Source of the DNA: SURF-43 sp964628985
GTDB taxonomy: Bacteria > Chloroflexota > Dehalococcoidia > UBA2979
Assembly: GCA_964628985.1 (NCBI GenBank)
Contig: CAZVNJ010000032.1
Span: 1 to 26,596 of the forward strand
Direction: 5' to 3'
Length of the DNA stretch: 26,596 bases
Part shown: positions 16,223-22,514 of the stretch, in pieces
Layout: every line of letters starts with the position of its first letter
Numbering within the stretch: position 1 is the first letter of the stretch
Translations under genes and position numbers: made by a program
Notes under the pieces: model-generated
The model's input: the letters and a program-made list of their open reading frames with translations, nothing else
Database searches by the model: none
Told to the model about the DNA's origin: nothing

Positions 16223-16242
16223 CTGATCAGTGTGCTGATCGG
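16223..16242. repeat. Short palindrome GATCAG-tgtg-CTGATC
   Basis: GATCAG (16225-16230) and CTGATC (16235-16240) form a perfect inverted repeat with a 4-nt centre. Two further outer pairs, one of them G·T, extend it. It sits between the start of the 3D-domain gene and tRNA-Phe, in a locally AT-richer stretch, so it could be an operator. No regulator gene is adjacent. Confidence 0.4.
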
Positions 16243-16301
16243 CTTCCTGAATCTGACGGCGGCTTTCCTCCTACCCCGGTGTCGGATACGGTACGGGCCG
16301 A

Positions 16302-16377
16302 GCCGAGGTAGCTCAGTTGGTAGAGCACGCGACTGAAAATCGCGGAGTCGCCGGTTCAAGTCCGGCCCTCGGCACCA
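16302..16377 (+). tRNA. tRNA-Phe (GAA anticodon), CCA encoded
   Basis: A full cloverleaf can be drawn. The acceptor stem is GCCGAGG (16302-16308) with CCTCGGC (16367-16373). The D stem is GCTC/GAGC. The anticodon stem CGCGA/TCGCG encloses the loop CTGAAAA with anticodon GAA at 16335-16337. The T arm is GCCGG-TTCAAGT-CCGGC. The discriminator A and CCA are encoded at 16374-16377. A possible -10 (TACGGT, 16287-16292) lies just upstream. Confidence 0.97.
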
Positions 16378-16383
16378 GCCTCT

Positions 16384-16404
16384 CTCGACGGGGTGACCGT
16401 CGAG
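16384..16404 (+). terminator. Hairpin downstream of tRNA-Phe
   Basis: CTCGACGG (16384-16391) pairs perfectly with CCGTCGAG (16397-16404) around a 5-nt loop, 6 nt after the tRNA's CCA. No T-run follows, so it may be an inefficient terminator or a processing signal. It also lies just upstream of the ribosome-binding site of the gene at 16424. Confidence 0.45.
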
Positions 16405-16423
16405 GCTCGCGGATGGACGGCGG

Positions 16424-17263
16424 ATGACCCGCATCCTGGTAGCCGCCAGCACGCCGGGCGCCGGCGCGACCACCGTCGCGGTGGGGCTGGCGCATCGCCT
16501 TGCCTATGCCGGCCACGACGTACGCCTGGAGCGGCTCGCGGGCGACGAGCGCGCCGCTGCCGACGCGGCTGTCTTCGCCACGCTTGAGTTCTGCGCCTCC
16601 TCGGGCTTTCCGATCGATGCCGCCGCCGTCCCGGACGGTCCGGTCGTCGTGATCGAGGCACCCGCCGGAGGGGATTCCGCGGCGCTCGCCTCACGCCTTG
16701 GCGCGAAGTTGGTCGCGGTGGATGGCGGCGGAGGTGCTCCGACTGGTGCAGCCCTCACGCTGACGAACCGAGCGCGGAAGGGCGGGACGGGCACCCTGCC
16801 CGAAGACCGGCTTCTCGCCGCCCCCACGGTCGGACAGATCGCAGAGACCGCACGAGCCCGCGTGCTCATCCGCTCGCTGGAAGGCGATCGCGCGGTCATC
16901 GAGCACATCGTCATTGGTGCCATCTCGCACGACTCGGCGGACACGTATTTCGAACGCTTCCCACGGAAGGCCGTGGTGTGTCGCGCAGAGAAAACCGACC
17001 TGGGCCTTGCGGCTCTGATCACAGGCGCCGAAGTCCTCGTGCTCTCAGGCGGGCACGACCCGAGCCCCTATCTGCTCGACCGCGCGGGGGCGAGCCGCGC
17101 CACGACTGTGCTCCTCGCACCCGAGGGCACCGTTGAGACCGTCCGTGACATCGAGGGCCTCTACGGCACTGCCCCCTTCTCGCACGCTTCGAAGGTCGAG
17201 CGGGCGGCCGAACTCATTGCCGCCGCCGTCGACGACGCTACCCTCACTTCACTCCTGACCTGA
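16424..17263 (+). CDS. BioD/CobQ-like N-terminal plus DRTGG-domain protein with degenerate P-loop
   Basis: A 279-residue protein. The first 110 residues look like the P-loop NTPase domain found at the N-terminus of some phosphotransacetylases and in BioD/CobQ relatives. The P-loop reads STPGAGATT, with Ala15 where Lys is expected, so nucleotide hydrolysis is doubtful. Residues about 125-225 form a DRTGG-like domain with 'AAPTVGQIAETARARVL', IGAISHDSADTYF and 'VLSGGHDPSPYLLDRA'. There is no phosphotransacetylase catalytic domain; such stand-alone proteins have no settled function, and a regulatory nucleotide-binding role is possible. ATG 16424 is preceded by a GGATGG-type ribosome-binding site. 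The gene lies directly downstream of tRNA-Phe. Confidence 0.7.
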   Translation: MTRILVAASTPGAGATTVAVGLAHRLAYAGHDVRLERLAGDERAAADAAVFATLEFCASSGFPIDAAAVPDGPVVVIEAPAGGDSAALASRLGAKLVAVDGGGGAPTGAALTLTNRARKGGTGTLPEDRLLAAPTVGQIAETARARVLIRSLEGDRAVIEHIVIGAISHDSADTYFERFPRKAVVCRAEKTDLGLAALITGAEVLVLSGGHDPSPYLLDRAGASRATTVLLAPEGTVETVRDIEGLYGTAPFSHASKVERAAELIAAAVDDATLTSLLT

Positions 17264-17275
17264 GGCCAGATCCGT

Positions 17276-17305
17276 CTCCCACGGGGGGAGCAGCGCCCCT
17301 GGGAG
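17276..17305. terminator. Hairpin between convergent DRTGG and DUF305 genes
   Basis: CTCCCA (17276-17281) pairs with TGGGAG (17300-17305), and an inner GGGG/CCCC extends the stem past one bulged C. It lies in the 68-bp gap between two convergent genes and could serve both strands. The T-run is weak (CCGTTTCCCC). Confidence 0.5.
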
Positions 17306-17331
17306 CCGTTTCCCCTGCTCGCGCCACTGCT

Positions 17332-17895
17332 CTAGTCAGCGCAGGATCGGTTGCTCGTTCCCTCAAACGCCGGGACCGGCCTCTGATCGGCCGCAGCGCG
17401 GCTCTCCGCTGGCCCGTTGCGTTCGATGTCGTCGATGAGCCATGCCATTTCTGAGATCTCACGGCGCTGCGACTCGGTGATTTCCGTTGCGAGCTCGCAC
17501 ACTCGGACATCGATAATTCGGGAACGTTCGCTCGTGAGGATCGCGATGGAGTGATGGGGGATCATCGCCCTCATGTAGGCGGTGTCCTCCACGGTGACCT
17601 GGCTGCGGACGAGCATGAGGGCGACGAGGAAGAGGGCGACCCCTCCAGCAGCGATCCCGAGGTTGAGTCGAGTGTTGCGGTACATGCTCAGCATGAAGCC
17701 AAGCATGATGATGGCCATCGCGGCGCCCATGAGCAGCGCCATATAGGCCCGTGTCTCGCTCCAGCGCACGTGATCCCAGGCGAAGGTATTCAGGTACATC
17801 AGGATGAACATGACCACTGTGGAGGTCGCCACCATGGCAGCGAAGCGCACGTAGCTCAGGTGCATCTGCCCTCGATGATCTTCCTGTTGGCGCAT
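17332..17895 (-). CDS. Membrane protein with DUF305 domain (metal-island type)
   Basis: A 187-residue protein with three hydrophobic segments (about 17-38, 50-70 and 78-97) followed by an extracytoplasmic or cytosolic DUF305-like stretch. The DUF305 hallmark is the YMRAMIPHHSIAIL segment near residues 107-120, whose Met and paired His residues are plausible metal ligands. DUF305 proteins are often encoded beside copper and other heavy-metal resistance genes; their biochemical role is not settled. The start at ATG 17895 has GGGAG at good spacing. It lies downstream of the cytochrome gene on the same strand across a 165-bp gap, so it may have its own promoter. Its position supports membership of the metal-handling cluster. 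Confidence 0.75.
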   Translation of the reverse strand: MRQQEDHRGQMHLSYVRFAAMVATSTVVMFILMYLNTFAWDHVRWSETRAYMALLMGAAMAIIMLGFMLSMYRNTRLNLGIAAGGVALFLVALMLVRSQVTVEDTAYMRAMIPHHSIAILTSERSRIIDVRVCELATEITESQRREISEMAWLIDDIERNGPAESRAAADQRPVPAFEGTSNRSCAD

Positions 17896-18060
17896 CGGCG
17901 CTCCCGTCGCGACACCGGCTCAACATCAGGGCGCCACGCCCGCAACTGCATCCGCACTGCAAGCCAGCGTCAGTCGACGAGCATTACAGCGGTGCCACAA
18001 GGTGGCGATTCGAGTAAATCCTGCGGATTCATCGGACGCGCACGAGACGCGAACCGCCGT

Positions 18061-18528
18061 CTAACGCAACGACTCCTGGTACACCCGCTCCGCCTCACCC
18101 CAGAGGGATTTGATGTGGGCGAGGACGGCGGCGATCTCCTCCGACGTCAGGCGATCACCGAAGGCGGGCATCCCAGACGTGAAGTCGCTGGTGCCGTAGG
18201 CGGCCTGGCCTCCACGCGCCACGATGTCGACGAGCACGGCGTCCGTGTGGTGCCAGGTGTGGCCGGATGAGTCGTGAGGAGGAGCCGGGAGCGTCCCGTC
18301 GGGCCTTCGGGACCGCCAGTTGGGTTGTCCCTCGCCGCGCGACCCGTGGCACGTTGCGCATTGTGCCGCGTAGATGGCCTGCCCCCGTGAGATCACGCCG
18401 GCCCCAGCCGGGGTCGGCTCCCGGCGTGCCTCGTCCGAGGCTCCGCACGCCGCCAATAGCACGGCCGCTGCGGTGACTGCCGCGGTCCGCTTCCCAGCGC
18501 TCCAGAATCGCCTCGCCGAGACGCTCAT
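18061..18528 (-). CDS. Cytochrome c-type lipoprotein
   Basis: A 155-residue exported protein. The signal ends in a lipobox (VLLAAC, Cys28). A class I-like cytochrome c domain follows, with heme-binding CATCH (57-61) and a likely axial Met120 in TSGMPAFGD. Between them is a His-rich loop, PPHDSSGHTWHHTD, with four His that could bind additional metal. It is probably an electron carrier anchored on the outer face of the membrane. It starts 3 nt after the stop of the SHOCT-tail gene, so the two form one transcription unit downstream of the CopB-type ATPase. A link to redox handling of copper is inferred from context only. Confidence 0.85.
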   Translation of the reverse strand: MSVSARRFWSAGKRTAAVTAAAVLLAACGASDEARREPTPAGAGVISRGQAIYAAQCATCHGSRGEGQPNWRSRRPDGTLPAPPHDSSGHTWHHTDAVLVDIVARGGQAAYGTSDFTSGMPAFGDRLTSEEIAAVLAHIKSLWGEAERVYQESLR

Positions 18529-18531
18529 GCC

Positions 18532-18774
18532 TTAGGCGGTCCGGTCTTCGCGTAGGTCCTGCATCACCTGCAGGAAGCGCTGCCGGTCAATCTCCCCCCG
18601 GGCATACGCCCGGCGAGCGTCGTCTTCCGCGGACGATGTCCGGTCCGTGCTGGGGGCGATGAACGAGCGAAGCGCGAGTGCGGCCAGCAGCAGGATCGGT
18701 AGCCAGACCAACAGCATCATGATGCTCATCGAAAGCCACTCTCCCGAGTTCCAGTCGCCGTGCCAGTGCCACAT
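18532..18774 (-). CDS. Small membrane protein with SHOCT-like C-terminal tail
   Basis: An 80-residue protein. The N-terminus is rich in Trp and His (MWHWHGDWNSGEW), then a single membrane helix spans about 15-38 and a charged tail follows. The tail contains ARRAYARGEIDRQRFLQVMQ, the SHOCT (short C-terminal) pattern. SHOCT tails occur in many small bacterial membrane proteins, commonly within metal-resistance operons, and probably mediate oligomerisation. GAGGAGG 6 nt upstream fixes the start at ATG 18774 rather than the in-frame start seven codons earlier. It is tightly linked to the cytochrome gene. The function is unknown. Confidence 0.8.
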   Translation of the reverse strand: MWHWHGDWNSGEWLSMSIMMLLVWLPILLLAALALRSFIAPSTDRTSSAEDDARRAYARGEIDRQRFLQVMQDLREDRTA

Positions 18775-18821
18775 GAGGGGCCTCCTCGGTGCCATCCATT
18801 GTGCGAGGTGGTACGCCCGGG

Positions 18822-18854
18822 CGGCCCGACGAACGTCCTGCGTTCGCCGGGCCG
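18822..18854 (-). terminator. 14-bp stem-loop between ATPase and SHOCT genes
   Basis: CGGCCCGACGAACG (18822-18835) and CGTTCGCCGGGCCG (18841-18854) pair over 14 positions with one mismatch (a G·U or A·C pair, depending on strand) and a 5-nt loop. For the cluster's minus-strand transcript it begins about 10 nt after the ATPase stop. No T-run follows. It may be a partial terminator or an RNA-stability element that sets expression of the downstream small genes. Confidence 0.55.
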
Positions 18855-18864
18855 CGGGTCCTCA

Positions 18865-21117
18865 CTAGTCCCGGGCGCCGGCCCGAAGGTCGACCCGGCG
18901 AAGCAACTGGGCGTTAGCCGCCACGATGATGGTGGACAGGCTCATGAACACTGCTCCCAGCGCGGGTGGGAGGACAAACCCAGCCCACGCCAGGACGCCA
19001 GCCGCCAGCGGGATGGCAACGACGTTGTACCCGGTGGCCCATGCGAGGTTCTGGACCATCTTTCGGTACGACGCGGCCGACAGCCGGATCACCCCCACCA
19101 CGGACCGCGGGTCATCCGACGCCAGCACGACTCCGGCTGACTCGATGGCCACGTCTGTGCCGGCACCGATCGCCAGTCCCACGTCGGCCTGGGCCAGGGC
19201 GGGAGCGTCGTTGACCCCATCCCCCACCATCGCCACGCGCATGCCGCGGCGCTGAAGTGCTACCACTTGCTCTGCCTTGTGCTCAGGCAGGACCTCCGCA
19301 AAGACCTCGTCGATCCCCAAGTCGCCCGCGACGGCCTCGGCGACGCTGCGAGCATCGCCCGTCACCATGGCGACCTGCACGCCCAGCGCATGCAGCGAAG
19401 CCACGGCTTCCCGCGATTCCGGCCGCACCTCGTCCTCCAGGGCTAGTGATCCGGCCACTTCGCCGTCCCGCAAGACGTACAGGACCGTCGCACCGCGCGC
19501 CTGCCACTGCTCAACTGACGCCGCCCCCGGTCCCGGGACATCAAGGCCCCGCTCGCGGAGGCGCCGTGGCCCGACGACCTCGGTCTCGACGCCGTCGACG
19601 AGGCCGCGGACGCCCCGGCCAGGGTCTGCCGTGAACGAAGAGACAGCGGAGAGGCTCCCAGCCTCGCGAGCGCGCTCAACGATCGCCCGGGCCAACGGGT
19701 GCTCGGACTCCGCTTCCACCGAACCGGCGAACCGCAGTAGCGAAGCCTCGTCGCCGTCTGCTGCCCAGAGCCCCGTGACCCGCGGTCGCCCGAGGGTGAG
19801 TGTCCCGGTCTTGTCGAATAGGACGATGTCTAACTGACGCGTCCGTTCCAGGGCGAGCCGGTCCTTCACAAGGATGCCGTTGCGCGCCGAGACCTCCGTG
19901 GAAATCGCGATGACCAGCGGGATCGCCAGCCCAAGCGCGTGCGGGCAGGCGATCACGAGGACCGTCACCGTCCGAGCGATCGCCTCGTCCAGCTCCCCGA
20001 GGAGCGACCAGGCGACGAACGTGGCCACACCGGCACCGATCGCGACGTAGAAGAGAAGCGCAGCGGCCCGATCCGCGATCGCCTGCGCGCGTGATCGGGA
20101 CTGCTGCGCCTGCGCCACGAGGCGCTGGATCCCCGCGAGGGCCGTATCGTCGCCGACTGCGTCCACACGGACCCTGACCGCCGAGCCGAGCGCGACCGTG
20201 CCCGCGGCCACGCGCGCGCCCTGCTGTCGCAGGACTGGGCGTGACTCGCCCGTGAGCATCGACTCGTCGAAGTCGGCCTGCCCGCTCTCCACGGTGCCGT
20301 CCGCGGGGACGCGCGTCCCCGGGCGGACGAGCACCACGTCACCTGCGCGGAGGTCGGCCACGGAAACCAGGTGCGTCGCGTCGCCGTCGACAAGTTCGGC
20401 CTCGTCTGGGAGCAACTCGGCCAGGGCCGCAAGTGCGCCTCGGGTCAGGCCCAGGGCACGCATCTCCTGCCAGTGGCCGAGGAGCATCACCGTGACCAGG
20501 GCTGCGAGTTCCCACCAGAAGTCGAGGTCGACCAGCCCCGCCTCGTGGGCCAGGGACGATACGAACGCGACCGAGATCGCGAGCGAGATCAGCAGCATCA
20601 TGCCGGGCTGGCGTTGCCGCAGTTCGTCCCAACCCCCACGCAGGAAGACGCGGCCGCCGTAGAGGAACACCACTGATCCGAGGGCGGGTGACACGAGCGC
20701 GTGCCCCGGCACGGCGCTGAGCGAGTAGCCGAGCCACTCCTGCACCATCTCGCTGAAGCCGATGGTTGGGATCGTCAGGACGAGTGAGAGCCAGAACAGG
20801 CGGCGAAATGCTTCCGGGTCGTGCCCGGCGTGTTTGTCGTGGGCACCGTGCTGGCCGGCGCCTCGCTGGCCGGTGTGTGCGGAATGCTCACTGTGGCCCT
20901 CGTGGCCGCCATGGGCCTCCGCGGGGCGGGGCCCTCCGGGGCGATGCTCGACCTGGGCCGCATGCTCCTCGTCCCTGTGTTGGGGCGCGGGCTCTGCCTG
21001 ACCCATCCGGCCGCCTTCGGGGTGCCCGGGCCGTCCCCCAGAGTGCTCGCTGTGGTCATGCACCGGCCCGGGGTGGACAGGGCCGGAGTGCTTCGAGTGG
21101 TCATGTGGCGCTGGCAT
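18865..21117 (-). CDS. copB: P1B-type (CopB-like, CPH) copper-translocating ATPase with His-rich N-terminus
   Basis: A 750-residue P-type ATPase. The first 100 residues contain 20 His and no Cys (blocks such as HDHSKHS, HGGHEGHSEHSAH). The transmembrane metal motif is ACPHALGL, with Cys391-Pro-His393, as in the P1B-3/CopB group rather than the CPC of CopA. Other family motifs are LTGES in the actuator domain, FDKTGTLT with the phosphorylated Asp435, SEHPLAR in the nucleotide-binding domain, and VGDGVNDAPAL. CopB-type pumps export copper (or silver) from the cytoplasm at the cost of ATP. AGAAGGAG before ATG 21117 fixes the start; the longer in-frame reading from 21267 would overlap the sigma gene. 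It sits 58 nt downstream of a CorE-like sigma gene. Confidence 0.92.
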   Translation of the reverse strand: MPAPHDHSKHSGPVHPGPVHDHSEHSGGRPGHPEGGRMGQAEPAPQHRDEEHAAQVEHRPGGPRPAEAHGGHEGHSEHSAHTGQRGAGQHGAHDKHAGHDPEAFRRLFWLSLVLTIPTIGFSEMVQEWLGYSLSAVPGHALVSPALGSVVFLYGGRVFLRGGWDELRQRQPGMMLLISLAISVAFVSSLAHEAGLVDLDFWWELAALVTVMLLGHWQEMRALGLTRGALAALAELLPDEAELVDGDATHLVSVADLRAGDVVLVRPGTRVPADGTVESGQADFDESMLTGESRPVLRQQGARVAAGTVALGSAVRVRVDAVGDDTALAGIQRLVAQAQQSRSRAQAIADRAAALLFYVAIGAGVATFVAWSLLGELDEAIARTVTVLVIACPHALGLAIPLVIAISTEVSARNGILVKDRLALERTRQLDIVLFDKTGTLTLGRPRVTGLWAADGDEASLLRFAGSVEAESEHPLARAIVERAREAGSLSAVSSFTADPGRGVRGLVDGVETEVVGPRRLRERGLDVPGPGAASVEQWQARGATVLYVLRDGEVAGSLALEDEVRPESREAVASLHALGVQVAMVTGDARSVAEAVAGDLGIDEVFAEVLPEHKAEQVVALQRRGMRVAMVGDGVNDAPALAQADVGLAIGAGTDVAIESAGVVLASDDPRSVVGVIRLSAASYRKMVQNLAWATGYNVVAIPLAAGVLAWAGFVLPPALGAVFMSLSTIIVAANAQLLRRVDLRAGARD

Positions 21118-21175
21118 TGCGTGGCTCCTTCTGAGGACTGGGTTCGCCTCGGTAGACGCAGCCACATGCGCCGGA

Positions 21176-21744
21176 TTACACCACCGGGGCCGTCTCACAG
21201 GTGCAGTCAAGGCAGCCATGGTCAGCGCAGACCCGGCACGTCGCCTCAAGGGAGGCGCGGAGCGCACGACGCGCCCGGTGCCGGCGGACGTTCAGGTTGT
21301 TGGTCGTGAGCCCCAGCTCGGACGCGACTTCCTGCGGCGAGCGCTCGGCCAGGTCCACGGCCGAGAGCACTTCGGCGTACTCCGGTCTCAGCGCCGGAAG
21401 CAGCGCCCGGAAACACTCGCATACGACGCGCTCGTCCTCCTCGGAGGGGTCGGCGAGGTCAAAGCCCTCGCGCAGCCGTTCGCTCCGGCGGCCCTGCACT
21501 TCGCGACGGCGGTAGAGGCGTCTACGACGGCATTCCGAAGCACCCGATAGAACCAGGCCGCGAGCCGCTCCTCATCGTCGATGTCCGGTGCCGCGCGGAG
21601 CGCCCGCAGCAGTGCGTCCTGGAGGATGTCTTCGGCGAGGTCCGGGTCCGCGATGCGACGCCGGACGAACGCCAGGTACTGCGTGCGGGCCGTACTCAGC
21701 GCCTCCTCCACCGGGGTGCGAGTGGTGTGGTCGTGTGCGGGCAT
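21176..21744 (-). CDS. CorE-like ECF sigma factor with Cys-rich C-terminus, frameshifted in this sequence
   Basis: Two overlapping frames together encode a normal ECF sigma factor of about 189 residues. Frame 1 from ATG 21744 gives region 2 (IADPDLAEDILQDALLRAL, then WFYRVLRNAVVDA) and would stop at 21388. The frame one base back gives YRRREVQGRRSERLRE and region 4 (AERSPQEVASELGLTTNNL, then NVRRHRARRAL), ending at 21176. The join is at 21514-21519 in CCTCTA, explained by an extra CT or a lost C. The tail CRVCADHGCLDCTC carries five Cys, like the copper-sensing Cys-rich domain of CorE-type (ECF44) sigma factors. It probably switches on this cluster when copper rises. Whether the frameshift is a sequencing error, a real mutation or programmed cannot be told. 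Confidence 0.8.
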
Positions 21745-21757
21745 CAGGCCGCCCGTC

Positions 21758-22300
21758 CTAGCCGCCGAGCGGGATCGCGAGCGCGACTTCGAGGGGTTGT
21801 CCCCAGGGCATCGTGACCGTCTGGACGTCCACGCGGTACGACGCAGGCTCCTCGAGCCGGGCAGCGATCCGGTTTCCGGCACCGGCGCCTACGAGGATGT
21901 GGTTCCCGCAGCAGCAGGATTCCGGCGAGGGGTCTGCCTGCGCGCGGTCGAGTGCGAAGCCCGCATCACATCCGCAGTAGCAGTCGTAGTTCACGTTGGC
22001 GCCGACGTCCGTGCGCTCTACGCGGTAGGAAGCGGGGCGCCAGTCAGAGGATGCGCTCCCGTGGGACATGTGCTCGTCCCCGGCCGCCCCAGATCCCACC
22101 TCGCCCAGTGGATACCCCTCGGCGGCCAGCGCGGCGCCCAGCGCGTCCAGAGCGCCTCCACTTGCCAGGTCAACCACAAACGTCTGGCGCTCGTGGTCTC
22201 CTGAGACAAACGTGACGCCCTCCGTGGCTTCTGCCACGCGCTGGATGGTCGCAATGCAGTGCTCGCAGGTGATGTCGGGCGCTGATAGAAGGACCTGCAT
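21758..22300 (-). CDS. HMA-domain protein with C-terminal Cys-rich module (putative metal chaperone/sensor)
   Basis: A 180-residue protein. Residues 1-68 form a heavy-metal-associated (CopZ-like) ferredoxin fold with ITCEHC (Cys12, Cys15). After a linker with Asp, His and Met (DEHMSHG, 75-81) comes a module I do not recognise: NYDCYCGCDAGF (Cys107, 109, 111) and ESCCCGNHILVG (Cys129, 130, 131). The stretch PASYRV occurs twice (89-94 and 152-157). Eight Cys in 180 residues point to binding of a soft metal such as Cu(I). A GGGAG sequence before ATG 22300 supports the start; the longer frame from 22429 is not Cys-rich or family-like. It is the first gene of the cluster, 13 nt before the sigma factor. 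Confidence 0.75.
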   Translation of the reverse strand: MQVLLSAPDITCEHCIATIQRVAEATEGVTFVSGDHERQTFVVDLASGGALDALGAALAAEGYPLGEVGSGAAGDEHMSHGSASSDWRPASYRVERTDVGANVNYDCYCGCDAGFALDRAQADPSPESCCCGNHILVGAGAGNRIAARLEEPASYRVDVQTVTMPWGQPLEVALAIPLGG

Positions 22301-22346
22301 CGAACGCTCCCTGTGCTGGCCGGTTCGGTGGTGGCCGGGCCTCCAC

Positions 22347-22352
22347 AGGATA
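22347..22352 (-). promoter_or_regulatory. Putative -10 element (TATCCT) for the metal-handling operon
   Basis: TATCCT on the minus strand lies 46 nt before ATG 22300. A GGAAA at 22366-22370, 13 nt upstream of it, resembles an ECF -35, but the spacing is short for an ECF promoter. Self-regulation by the encoded sigma factor is therefore only a possibility. Confidence 0.25.
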
Positions 22353-22514
22353 CTCCCGGCGGCGCTTTCCTCGTCCCAGCGCTTGAACAGCACGGCACCG
22401 TGCCACTTGTCTGTCCGAAGGCTTCCCAAGCGTCGCTATTGTGATCGCTCGTCCCGGTGAATTGACTGTGAGTTGAACGAGGCCAGTTGGCCCGAGACTC
22501 AGATGGGGGTTCCG

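Noticed and set aside
21118..21267. N-terminal extension of the CopB ATPase starting at 21267
   Set aside because: It would overlap the end of the sigma gene and has no His-rich or membrane character. ATG 21117 has an AGAAGGAG ribosome-binding site.
21500..21530. Programmed -1 ribosomal frameshift in the sigma gene
   Set aside because: No slippery heptamer and no obvious downstream pseudoknot are visible. A dinucleotide indel or sequencing error is simpler, so the programmed option is not claimed.
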